Notes: generated from the letters alone by a model not told the origin. Shown: positions 6,772-13,550, counted from the stretch's first letter. The stretch: DNA of 14,333 nt from SIG220 sp045615545 (GCA_045615545.1 JAZLFA010000068.1:1-14333); one strand, 5' to 3'. Made by a program: numbers and translations.

Positions 6772-7767
6772 ATGGAAAAATATATACCACCATTTGTAAT
6801 AACAAATGAAATGCTAGAATATATCTCTTCTATCATGGAAAAGATCGGAAGCATCTCTTCTTTTAACAATCTTTCTAAGTTTCCAATGCTAAGAAAGCAA
6901 AACAGAATTAAATCGATTCAATCGAGCTGTGCTATTGAAGCGAATTCGTTATCTTTAGGGCAAGTTGAAGATGTAATTAATGGTCATAAGGTAATTGGGC
7001 CACAGAAAGACATTTTTGAGATAAATAATGCCATTAAGGCGTATGATATGGCGTTTGATAAAAACCCATTTTCTGAAGTCGATTTAAAATCCGTTCATTT
7101 TGTGATGACAAAAGACGTTGTTAAAACTCCTGGAAAATATAGAACAGGTGGCGAAGGTGTAGTTGATGGAAATGGAAATGTAATTTTCATTGCACCTCCA
7201 GGGAATGTCGTTTCGGAATTAATGACTAATTTATTCCTTTGGAGTAAAGAAAATTTCAATGTTATAAATACTTTAATTTTGTCTTCCGTTTTTCATTATG
7301 AATTTGTTTTCATCCATCCGTTCGGAGATGGAAACGGAAGAATGGCTAGATTGTGGCAGAATTTAATTTTAAGTAAATGGAAACCAATATTTGAATATAT
7401 TCCTGTTGAATCATTAATTAAGAAAAATCAGACTGAGTATTACGATGCTATAGCGCAATCGAATAAAAATGGTGAGTCTACAGTCTTTATAACATTTATG
7501 CTAAAAATGATTGATTTATCAATTACTGATTTAATTTTAGATATATCTTTAACAATAAATAACGCCAATGTTTATTTAAATAAATTATTGAAAGTTCTTG
7601 TCAAAAATAAATGGTATACAAGCAAAGAAATACAAAGATTATTAAATTTATCTGACCGAGCAAACTTTAGAAAAAATTATTTAAATCCTGCGATTAAACT
7701 TGGATTAATTGAAATAGAATTTCCAAACAAACCTACAACCAAGGTTCAAAGATATAGAAAAAAATGA
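6772..7767 (+). CDS. Fic/DOC family protein adenylyltransferase with C-terminal winged helix
   Basis: A 331-aa Fic protein, which would transfer AMP (or another nucleotide group) from a nucleotide to a hydroxyl of a target protein, and in many relatives also reverse this. The N-terminal Fic_N region (about 1-70) starts with the usual YIPP (4-7). The inhibitory-helix motif reads SSCAIEAN (51-58), with E56 present but alanine where G is usual. The flap region is PGKYRTGGEG (120-129). The catalytic loop HPFGDGNGR (182-190), with H182, D186 and R190, is intact. Residues about 265-325 form a winged helix (YTSKEIQRLL, RANFRKNYL), common in this subgroup. Length fits the class II family. There is no ribosome binding site, and the promoter places the RNA start at the ATG. 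It stands alone, with no antitoxin-like partner. The target is unknown. Confidence 0.92.
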   Translation: MEKYIPPFVITNEMLEYISSIMEKIGSISSFNNLSKFPMLRKQNRIKSIQSSCAIEANSLSLGQVEDVINGHKVIGPQKDIFEINNAIKAYDMAFDKNPFSEVDLKSVHFVMTKDVVKTPGKYRTGGEGVVDGNGNVIFIAPPGNVVSELMTNLFLWSKENFNVINTLILSSVFHYEFVFIHPFGDGNGRMARLWQNLILSKWKPIFEYIPVESLIKKNQTEYYDAIAQSNKNGESTVFITFMLKMIDLSITDLILDISLTINNANVYLNKLLKVLVKNKWYTSKEIQRLLNLSDRANFRKNYLNPAIKLGLIEIEFPNKPTTKVQRYRKK

Positions 7768-7942
7768 AAACAAGATTTTAATTATTAATTATAAAATAAT
7801 TATTTTTATGTTACTCTTAAGAGTAAATATTCTTCTTCTGTTAAAGACTTAACTAAAATAACCTTGAATTAATTCAAACTCTAATTGTTTTGATGACTCA
7901 TATTGTTCCTTGGTTTATAGCCAAGGATAATTTAAATTTTTA
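7768..7942. other. convergent gap with several palindromes
   Basis: No gene. Perfect palindromes lie at 7811-7826 (TTACTCTTAAGAGTAA) and 7864-7877 (TTGAATTAATTCAA), and a hairpin at 7907-7927. Together they probably hold weak terminators for the two converging genes. Confidence 0.45.
7907..7927. terminator. hairpin between fic and deoD, probable weak terminator
   Basis: TCCTTGG (7907-7913) pairs with CCAAGGA (7921-7927) around a 7-nt loop. The T-run is poor on both strands, so it may be an RNA 3'-end stabiliser rather than a strong terminator. Confidence 0.4.
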
Positions 7943-8659
7943 TTAAGCAAATTTTTCTGCCGTTTCTATAGCGATTTCAACCATTTCCATTACGCCAGTT
8001 TGTCTTTCTTCTGGGGTAAGAATGGTTGATTCGTGGAAGGAATCAGAAACAGTTAAGATACATAATGCTTTTTTGCCTAATCTAGCAGCGTTGCAATATA
8101 ATGCATAGCTTTCCATTTCAACTGCTAAAACACCCATCTTTTCCCATTTCTTCCAATCTTCAACATCATCGTTATAAAAGACATCAGCACTTAATACGTT
8201 ACCAGCATATACTTTCTTGTTTAGTTTTCTTGCTTCGGCATACGCGACGTTAGCGGCAACAAAGTCTGCTCCAGCTGAGAATGTACCGTTGAGATTATAT
8301 TGACTTGCCCAGTTACTATCAGTAGAAGCAGTGGAGGCAACAATAATATCTTTTACTTTAATATGTTTTTGGTATGAACCACATGTACCTACACGAATAA
8401 CTAATTCGACATCATAGAATTTAAATAATTCATATGAATATATACCAATTGATGGTTGACCCATTCCAGAGGCCATAACAGAGATTCTTTTTCCGCGAGG
8501 AGATTTACCTGTATAACAGATAATACCTCTAACATCAGAAACTTCTTTAACATCTCTTAAAAATTGATCAGCAATTAGTTTTGCTCTTTTAGGATCGCCC
8601 GGCATTAAAACAACCTTTGCGATATCACCTTTTTCGGCATTGATATGTGGTGTTCCCAT
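7943..8659 (-). CDS. deoD: purine nucleoside phosphorylase, DeoD type
   Basis: A 238-aa cytosolic enzyme (hexameric in the family) that splits purine (deoxy)nucleosides with phosphate into base and (deoxy)ribose-1-phosphate, in purine salvage. The family's active-site elements are present: H5 in TPHI, the phosphate-binding GDPKRAK (21-27), RVGTCGS (where the conserved Arg and Ser bind phosphate), VEMES for ribose, and SDS near the C terminus holding the base-contacting aspartate. Length equals that of the E. coli enzyme. AAGGAG (minus strand, 8672-8667) is 7 nt before the ATG. Its own promoter is at 8689-8717, overlapping an inverted repeat shared with the divergent gene. It is not in an operon with other deo genes here. 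Confidence 0.95.
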   Translation of the reverse strand: MGTPHINAEKGDIAKVVLMPGDPKRAKLIADQFLRDVKEVSDVRGIICYTGKSPRGKRISVMASGMGQPSIGIYSYELFKFYDVELVIRVGTCGSYQKHIKVKDIIVASTASTDSNWASQYNLNGTFSAGADFVAANVAYAEARKLNKKVYAGNVLSADVFYNDDVEDWKKWEKMGVLAVEMESYALYCNAARLGKKALCILTVSDSFHESTILTPEERQTGVMEMVEIAIETAEKFA

Positions 8660-8688
8660 AATTAAACTCCTTAAATTATCTAACTAAT

Positions 8689-8717
8689 ATTTTACTTTGT
8701 TAACTTTTTTACCTCAA
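8689..8717 (-). promoter_or_regulatory. deoD promoter
   Basis: On the minus strand TTGAGG (8717-8712) and TAAAAT (8694-8689) are 17 bp apart, giving a start near 8682 and a leader of about 22 nt carrying AAGGAG. Confidence 0.6.
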
Positions 8718-8729
8718 TAGGTAATTGAG
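8713..8729. promoter_or_regulatory. symmetric element between divergent deoD and RQC-minor genes
   Basis: CTCAAT (8713-8718) and ATTGAG (8724-8729) form an inverted repeat around AGGTA. The left arm covers the deoD -35 box and the right arm touches the opposing -35 region, so one repressor site could control both genes. Whether a protein binds is unknown. Confidence 0.45.
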
Positions 8730-8756
8730 TTGTCATATTAATCTAACAAGTATAAA
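8730..8756 (+). promoter_or_regulatory. probable promoter of the RQC-minor-like gene
   Basis: TTGTCA (8730-8735) and TATAAA (8751-8756) with a short 15-bp spacer. The start would fall at about 8763, next to the ATG at 8765. Confidence 0.4.
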
Positions 8757-8764
8757 GTATAGTT

Positions 8765-9154
8765 ATGAATAGAGAAACTAAACGATTAAAAATCACTTCA
8801 TCACATATCAAAATCATTGAAACAGTGTCATATTTAAATGAACGCCATTTTTATCCTCTTCCTGAAGGAATAGGCAAAATTTTAAAAGGCGCAAAAGATG
8901 ATGAAACAATGCAATTTGTTTCCTGTCCAACATACGGAACATTAATCTCTTTTCCTAGCAAGAAAATTTGTCGATATGTTTTGATGTTACAAAGATATCT
9001 TTATCTTGATAAAATCTATGATAGTAAAACGAATAAATTATATTTAAGAACAACTGATTTAGGTGAGTCCACCTTATTCGATTATAAAAAGAAAAACAAA
9101 CGTAATTTCACTAAACGTAAAACAAAAGAAAAAATTACGATTGTGCATATTTAA
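8765..9154 (+). CDS. small RQC-minor-1-like winged-helix DNA-binding protein
   Basis: A 129-aa protein that looks like a free-standing version of the RQC winged helix found in RecQ helicases. Visible family marks are an N-terminal helix (IKIIETVSYLNE, 17-28), the ILKGAKDDE segment (38-46) matching the RQC 'iLkGsk' turn, PTYGTL (55-60) matching the 'yG' recognition step, and an L..YLYLDKIY hairpin leading to LRTTDLG (93-99). The tail (about 107-125) is lysine/arginine-rich and could bind nucleic acid. Small RQC-minor proteins are annotated in many Firmicutes, with no defined role. There is no ribosome binding site and the -10 box ends 8 nt before the ATG, so translation may be leaderless. It diverges from deoD. 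The family call is by eye and moderate; that it binds DNA is inference. Confidence 0.6.
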   Translation: MNRETKRLKITSSHIKIIETVSYLNERHFYPLPEGIGKILKGAKDDETMQFVSCPTYGTLISFPSKKICRYVLMLQRYLYLDKIYDSKTNKLYLRTTDLGESTLFDYKKKNKRNFTKRKTKEKITIVHI

Positions 9155-9171
9155 TTTTTGATTAAATAAAA

Positions 9172-9200
9172 TTGTTTTTTGCTTATTAGTGGGTTAAAAT
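9172..9200 (+). promoter_or_regulatory. cdaA promoter
   Basis: TTGTTT (9172-9177) and TAAAAT (9195-9200), 17 bp apart, with the start near 9207 and a 20-nt leader containing AAGGAGG (9212-9218). Confidence 0.55.
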
Positions 9201-9226
9201 AATTAATTAGCAAGGAGGATATGTAA

Positions 9227-10012
9227 ATGAAATTTATTTGGGATGCAGAAGGAATGGCGATAGGTAATATTATTTTAGATGCCGTTATTCTTGCAGTTGC
9301 CTTTGGCTTATTACTTACTCTTTTCCTTGTTGTTGTTAGAAGAAAAGCTCCATTAATTTTATTAATTGGCTCATACGCTGTTTTGGTTTTAGGGTTCATT
9401 TGTAATTCCTTTGCTACTTTACTTGTTGGTGGCTTTGCTGTATTAATTGTTGTGATCATTTCGTTATTTATTAATATTGGTGACTTACGTAAATTTATTG
9501 CTAACCCATTTAAACGTACTGGTGCGAAAGCAGGTACAGTTAAGATTGAAAAAGTATTTGATCGTAAAACAACATATAAAATTATCGAACAAACTGTTAT
9601 TGCATTATCTAAGGATAGAATTGGTGCGTTAATGACATTTGAAAAAAATACCTCATTAGCTGACATCATTAAAAACGGTGTTCCAGTTCACGCTCCATTA
9701 ACAGCGGAGTTACTATGCACAATATTCTATCCAGGCACGCGTTTACATGATGGTGCTGTTGTTATTCATAATAACGAAATTATTGCCGCTAGTGTTTTCT
9801 TTACTCCAACTACTAAAGCATTCGCTGGAAAATATGGTTCTAGACATAGAGCGGCTATTGGTATCAGTGAAATATGTGATGCCGTTACTGTTGTAGTAAG
9901 TGAAGAAACTGGTAGAATTTCCTTTGCGGTTAATGGCCAACTTGAAAGTGTTGATCAAACCAACTTCTTAAGAGTATTTGAAAATTATATGGATGGAACT
10001 AACGAAGATTAG
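9227..10012 (+). CDS. cdaA: diadenylate cyclase CdaA (c-di-AMP synthase)
   Basis: A 261-aa membrane enzyme that joins two ATP into cyclic di-AMP, the messenger controlling potassium and osmotic balance in Firmicutes. Three hydrophobic helices lie at about 11-37, 42-60 and 64-85. The cytosolic DAC domain follows (about 100-255), with the catalytic LHDGA (D175-G176-A177) and the ATP-binding GSRHRAA (R206-H207-R208), both intact. Length is typical of CdaA. An AAGGAGG is 8 nt before the ATG; an earlier ATG at 9221 is followed at once by a stop and is not used. In many Firmicutes cdaA is followed by cdaR and glmM. Here it is single: a terminator starts 26 nt after the stop and the next gene is unrelated. 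Confidence 0.93.
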   Translation: MKFIWDAEGMAIGNIILDAVILAVAFGLLLTLFLVVVRRKAPLILLIGSYAVLVLGFICNSFATLLVGGFAVLIVVIISLFINIGDLRKFIANPFKRTGAKAGTVKIEKVFDRKTTYKIIEQTVIALSKDRIGALMTFEKNTSLADIIKNGVPVHAPLTAELLCTIFYPGTRLHDGAVVIHNNEIIAASVFFTPTTKAFAGKYGSRHRAAIGISEICDAVTVVVSEETGRISFAVNGQLESVDQTNFLRVFENYMDGTNED

Positions 10013-10038
10013 TTTCCCATTAGTTAAATAATTAATAA

Positions 10039-10066
10039 AATGTCCTATATATTAGGGCATTTTTTT
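10039..10066 (+). terminator. cdaA terminator
   Basis: AATGTCCTA (10039-10047) pairs with TAGGGCATT (10053-10061) with one G-T wobble, and T runs from 10060 to 10066. It overlaps the first in-frame ATG (10040) of the next gene. Confidence 0.75.
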
Positions 10067-10084
10067 GTTATTATGTTAGTCGAA

Positions 10085-10711
10085 ATGATATATCTAACAA
10101 CTCCTCAGCTAGCATTTTGTATTGTGGTACCAATCATCATTGTTATCATTTTAGGATTAGTTTTATTTTTCCCACTATATAAAAGATATATCGCTAATAA
10201 CTTTAAGATGCATTGTTATCACAAGATTCATCAAATTGCACAAATTAAAGATTATTATTTAATTAACAATTTTACTTTTAAATCAGATGACATTAATACA
10301 ACTGTTATTGATCACCTTTTATTTGGTAATAAATATATTTATGTTATCCAAGATCAATATATTGAAGGTGATTTAACTGGTAAAGACACTGATAGTGATT
10401 TAGTGGTTATTAATAAAAACGGTTCCAAGAATTATGTGGGTGGAAACCCATATATTTCTTCAAATGCGTTGCTTAGAAAATTATCGGCTTCTACAACTAT
10501 ATCAACTGAATTAATGATTAGTATTACATTAGTGAATGATGATTGTAAAATTAATATTCTTTCTAACTCGAAACAATTTTTTGTTGTTCAAAGAAAGAAA
10601 TTGACTAAACTTATAAGTATTGTTGAAAATAGAAATGTTGGAAACATTAATCAAGAAAATCTCGCAAAAGCGGTAAAGATTATTGCAGATGGTAATCTAA
10701 AAGATAAATAA
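10085..10711 (+). CDS. membrane-anchored NERD-like protein with degenerate active site
   Basis: About 208 aa. One strong hydrophobic helix (about residues 8-32 from this start) is followed by a cytosolic domain. That domain resembles the NERD (nuclease-related) fold: a strand leading to VIDHLLFG, then IYVIQDQYIEGDLTG, which takes the place of the family's 'IDH…viEtKnw.G.i.G'. The acidic and lysine residues of the E-x-K pair read Q and Q here, so nuclease activity is doubtful. The start is uncertain: in-frame ATGs lie at 10040, 10073 and 10085. The first sits in the cdaA terminator stem, none has a ribosome binding site, and the membrane helix fits a start at 10085. Its tail abuts the tRNA-Gly terminator. 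The family call is by eye; the function is unknown. Confidence 0.6.
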   Translation: MIYLTTPQLAFCIVVPIIIVIILGLVLFFPLYKRYIANNFKMHCYHKIHQIAQIKDYYLINNFTFKSDDINTTVIDHLLFGNKYIYVIQDQYIEGDLTGKDTDSDLVVINKNGSKNYVGGNPYISSNALLRKLSASTTISTELMISITLVNDDCKINILSNSKQFFVVQRKKLTKLISIVENRNVGNINQENLAKAVKIIADGNLKDK

Positions 10712-10730
10712 AAAAATGGCCTAGGCCATT
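10711..10730 (-). terminator. terminator of the minus-strand tRNA-Gly, shared with the NERD-like gene
   Basis: AATGGCCTAGGCCATT (10715-10730) is a perfect 16-bp palindrome. The A-run at 10711-10716 gives a T-run on the minus strand, so it is strong for the tRNA. On the plus strand only TTATTAA follows, so it is weak there. Confidence 0.75.
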
Positions 10731-10740
10731 ATTAATCATC

Positions 10741-10814
10741 TGGAGCAGACGACGGGAATCGGACCCGCATAACTACCTTGGCAAGGTAGTGTTCTACCAC
10801 TGAACTACGTCTGC
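10741..10814 (-). tRNA. tRNA-Gly (anticodon GCC)
   Basis: Read on the minus strand, acceptor GCAGACG pairs with CGTCTGC, followed by TCCA. Anticodon stem CTACC/GGTAG encloses TTGCCAA, anticodon GCC (plus-strand 10780-10782). T-loop TCCGATT. It is divergent from gltX. Confidence 0.95.
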
Positions 10815-10830
10815 AGTTAAGTGCCTAATT

Positions 10831-10858
10831 ATTATAGCAAAGTAAGTAAAAGTTGCAA
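10831..10858 (-). promoter_or_regulatory. promoter of tRNA-Gly(GCC)
   Basis: On the minus strand TTGCAA (10858-10853), a 16-bp spacer, and TATAAT (10836-10831) preceded by TGC, which makes an extended -10. The start lies about 10 nt before the tRNA. Confidence 0.7.
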
Positions 10859-10881
10859 TACTTAAATTGGAGGAATTAAAA

Positions 10882-12546
10882 ATGATTACAGACAAAGAGC
10901 TTGCGGAATTAATATTTCCGGATGTGAAAGACACTGTTGAAGATTTAGAAAAGCGTTATCCACCACGTAATTTACCTACTGGGGCAGAGGTAACTAGATT
11001 TGCTCCTAGTCCAACAGGATTTTTACATACTGGTTCCTTATTTACTTCAATGATTTGCCATAAAGTCGCTAATCAAAGTAATGGTGTATTTTATGTGCGT
11101 TTAGAGGACACTGATACCAAAAGAGAAATCGAAGGTAGTGGTGTGCAACTTTTATCTCAACTAAAGAAATTTAATGTTTATCCTCACGAAGGATATATGG
11201 GTGACCATGAAGAAGGTAATTACGGACCATATCAACAAAGCCATCGTGCTGAGATATATAAAACATGTATTAAATATCTTCTTTCCATTGGTAGAGCGTA
11301 TCCATGTTTTTGTTCCAGTGAAGAATTAGATAAGATTCGTTCAATCCAAGAAGGGGCTAAACTTATCCCTGGATATTATGGACAATTCGCTAAATGCCGC
11401 TTTTTAACTAACGATGAAAGAGCGGAAAGAATTAAAGCGGGAGAGCCATTTGTTATTAGATTTAAATCTAATGGTAACCATATTAGAAAAATTAAAGTAA
11501 CTGATTTAGTACATGGTAACTTTGAAATCGCTCAAAACGATCAAGATATCGTTATTTATAAAAGTGACGGACTTCCTACTTATCACTTCGCTCACTGTGT
11601 TGATGATCACTTTATGAGAACAACTACAGTTATTAGAGGAGAAGAATGGATTGCTTCTTTACCAATTCATGTAGAATTATTTGATGCGATGGGTTGGAAA
11701 GCACCTAACTACGCTCATTTACCAGTTATTATGAAACTTGATGAACAAGGTCATAAACGTAAATTATCCAAACGTTTAGATAATGAAGCAGCAGTTAGCT
11801 ATTTCTTAAAAGATGGTTTACCAACTGAAGCATTAATCATGTATCTAATGACTATTGCAAATTCAAACTTTGAAGAATGGATATTACAAAATAAGTTTGA
11901 ACATATGGAAGAATTTAAATTCTCCTTTAATAAAATGTCCCTTGAAGGAGCGTTATTTGATATTGGTAAATTAACATTCTTCTCTCGCGAGATACTCGCT
12001 AAAAAAGATAAAGAGACATTCTTTAACATGGCATATGAATATGCAAAAGAATATGATGAATCATTATTAAAATTAATTGAAAGTGATCCAGATTATTTTA
12101 AAGCTATTATTAATATCGAAAGAGAAAAAGATAATCCTCGTAAAGACTATGATAAATTCTCTACTCTCGAAGAAATGATTAGTTTCTTTTATCACGATAA
12201 ATACTTAAAATTAGTAGCAACTCTCCCATTATTTAATGAAAAATTCACTCATGATCAATTAAAAGAATTGTTATTAAAAGTGAAGAGTGATTTATCTTTA
12301 GAGCAAGATGAACAATCATGGTTTAACAATATGAAAGAAATTGGTGAATCATTAGGATACGCTCCTAGTGGAAAGATATATAAAGCGGAACCAGATAAAT
12401 ACATTGGAAGTGTATCTGATGTCGCAGAGATTTTAAGATTAACATTAACTGGTAGAAAGAATACACCTAATCTTTATTGGGTTATGAAAGTACTTTCTAA
12501 AGAAGAATGTAATTTTAGAATAGATTATATTATCTCTTTACTATAA
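10882..12546 (+). CDS. gltX: glutamyl-tRNA synthetase
   Basis: A 554-aa class I synthetase that charges tRNA-Glu (and, in many Firmicutes, tRNA-Gln, for later amidation). The Rossmann signature is split as usual: FAPSPTGFLHTGS (40-52, the HIGH motif being FLHTG) and KLSKR (294-298). RLEDTD (73-78) and the ATP-site RGEEW (252-256) are also intact. CFC (142-144) and C172 resemble the zinc site of bacterial GluRS. The C-terminal anticodon-binding part is about 330-554; overall length fits the longer Clostridia/Tenericutes type. I place the start at the ATG at 10882, because TTGGAGGAA lies just before it, rather than at the in-frame TTG at 10867. tRNA-Glu(CTC) follows 30 nt after the stop, so enzyme and substrate RNA are probably made together. 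Confidence 0.95.
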   Translation: MITDKELAELIFPDVKDTVEDLEKRYPPRNLPTGAEVTRFAPSPTGFLHTGSLFTSMICHKVANQSNGVFYVRLEDTDTKREIEGSGVQLLSQLKKFNVYPHEGYMGDHEEGNYGPYQQSHRAEIYKTCIKYLLSIGRAYPCFCSSEELDKIRSIQEGAKLIPGYYGQFAKCRFLTNDERAERIKAGEPFVIRFKSNGNHIRKIKVTDLVHGNFEIAQNDQDIVIYKSDGLPTYHFAHCVDDHFMRTTTVIRGEEWIASLPIHVELFDAMGWKAPNYAHLPVIMKLDEQGHKRKLSKRLDNEAAVSYFLKDGLPTEALIMYLMTIANSNFEEWILQNKFEHMEEFKFSFNKMSLEGALFDIGKLTFFSREILAKKDKETFFNMAYEYAKEYDESLLKLIESDPDYFKAIINIEREKDNPRKDYDKFSTLEEMISFFYHDKYLKLVATLPLFNEKFTHDQLKELLLKVKSDLSLEQDEQSWFNNMKEIGESLGYAPSGKIYKAEPDKYIGSVSDVAEILRLTLTGRKNTPNLYWVMKVLSKEECNFRIDYIISLL

Positions 12547-12572
12547 TATATTAAAGGGTTTATATTAACCCT
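12542..12572 (+). promoter_or_regulatory. gltX / tRNA-Glu spacer with -10 box and hairpin
   Basis: TATAAT (12542-12547) overlaps the gltX stop codon and could give tRNA-Glu its own start, though no good -35 is visible. AGGGTT (12555-12560) and AACCCT (12567-12572) form a hairpin with no T-run, 4 nt before the tRNA. It looks more like a processing or stability element than a terminator. Confidence 0.35.
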
Positions 12573-12576
12573 ACTT

Positions 12577-12653
12577 GGCCGCATGGAGAAGTGGCTTAAC
12601 TCATATCCCTCTCAAGGATACATTCATGGGTTCGAATCCCATTGCGGTCACCA
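12577..12653 (+). tRNA. tRNA-Glu (anticodon CTC)
   Basis: Acceptor GGCCGCA pairs with TGCGGTC (12643-12649) with one G-T wobble, followed by ACCA. D-arm GAGAAGTGGCTTAACTC is typical of tRNA-Glu. Anticodon stem TATCC/GGATA encloses CTCTCAA, anticodon CTC at 12611-12613, reading GAG. T-loop TTCGAAT. It lies directly downstream of gltX. Confidence 0.93.
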
Positions 12654-12667
12654 TTTAAAAGATTAAG

Positions 12668-12697
12668 AGATGATACGTACTGTATCGTCTTTTTTTG
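12668..12697 (+). terminator. terminator of gltX / tRNA-Glu
   Basis: AGATGATAC (12668-12676) pairs with GTATCGTCT (12682-12690) with one G-T wobble around a 5-nt loop, then seven T (12690-12696). Confidence 0.8.
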
Positions 12698-12914
12698 TTA
12701 AAAACATATACAAAACAACACCTTTTATATGTTTACTAAGTAGTGGAAGTATCATTTCTTATATTTTCTTTAACATTGTATTCTAAAAACTATAGTTCGT
12801 GTCAGCGGTCAACCTGACCGGTATTCAAATCTCGCTATGCTTACCTTAATTCAATCGAAAATGAAAAACCTTCTGGGATTTATTATCCTAGAAGGTCTTT
12901 TTTTATATCTATTT
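12698..12914. other. gene-free gap with a hairpin and tRNA-like debris
   Basis: AT-rich except for a GC-richer patch near 12800-12840. There CGGTCA (12806-12811) and TGACCG (12815-12820) form a tight hairpin, directly followed by TTCAAAT, which looks like a tRNA T-loop. No full cloverleaf can be folded. The gap ends in a terminator. Confidence 0.4.
12868..12905. terminator. strong bidirectional terminator before the recombinase fragment
   Basis: ACCTTCTGGGAT (12868-12879) pairs with ATCCTAGAAGGT (12885-12896) with one G-T wobble. T runs from 12898 to 12905 on the plus strand, and the A-run at 12864-12868 gives T on the minus strand. It lies just past the stop of the minus-strand recombinase fragment. 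Confidence 0.75.
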
Positions 12915-13550
12915 TTATCTATTTATAATTACTCCAAAGTTCAATGTAAATTTTGTCTTTCTTACCATATATTCAACTTTTGAATTAAAGATTGATTTTG
13001 ATTTTAATGACACATTAGTAACATTGTCATTGCCTATTATAAACCATATTTGATCTTTGCTTTTAACAATAACTCTTGAGAGTATATCTCTAAAATTCAA
13101 ATCTTCGATTGATTCTAGTTTTGATGGTAGTTTTCTAATAAGACTTATTATTTTAGAAGCTCTATTTTCAGCTGAATCTGAAATTAAAAGCTCAGTTTGC
13201 ATTTTCATTTTTAATTGAGTTTTTTCAACTATCTCATTTGAGATTTCTTCTTTCAATGCTTCCGCATAATCATCATGTATCTCTTTAAGCTTTTCTAACT
13301 TCGCACGTAAGGCGGTTATTTGGCCCTGTGTTGCTTCGATTTCATCTTTTTGATTATTTACTTCAGGACTAGTGAACGCTTGAATTAGCGCGTTTTTTAA
13401 GGGCATAAGGTTGTCTCTTAATAAGCTTAATTGTTTTATTAGAGCATCGTTGAATACTGCAGTGGGGATGTTTCCGTTTTTGCATTTCTTTATGCTCTGA
13501 TTTGAACTGCAAGTTAAGTAAGTTGAGTCAACAATTCCATTGTATCTATG
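12915..13550 (-). pseudogene. C-terminal fragment of a large serine recombinase
   Basis: About 210 residues match the back half of large serine (resolvase-type) recombinases, which cut and rejoin specific DNA sites for phage integration, transposition or inversion. Visible are the end of the zinc ribbon (STYLTCSSNQSIKKCKNG, with its second cysteine pair), a long coiled coil (EIEATQGQITALRAKLEKL and on), and a C-terminal strand region (FRDILSRVIVKSKDQIWF). The catalytic N-terminal domain, the recombinase domain and the first zinc cysteines are absent. The open frame runs on to an ATG at 13628, but that part is only the antisense of the surface-protein gene and has no recombinase likeness. It is therefore cut off near 13550 and cannot recombine DNA. 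Confidence 0.75.

Noticed and set aside
6675..6869. 64-aa minus-strand frame with YLVG repeats
   Set aside because: The repeats come only from the 12-bp tandem repeat, and the rest is antisense to the start of fic.
9151..9669. 172-aa open frame on the minus strand
   Set aside because: It lies opposite cdaA, whose membrane helices and frame are clear. It has no ribosome binding site or family likeness.
9743..9958. 71-aa minus-strand frame
   Set aside because: It is antisense to the conserved cdaA catalytic domain.
10867..10881. TTG start for gltX
   Set aside because: The TTG is part of the ribosome binding site region; the ATG at 10882 has a good GGAGG before it.
11799..12029. 76-aa minus-strand frame
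   Set aside because: It is antisense to gltX, with no supporting signals.
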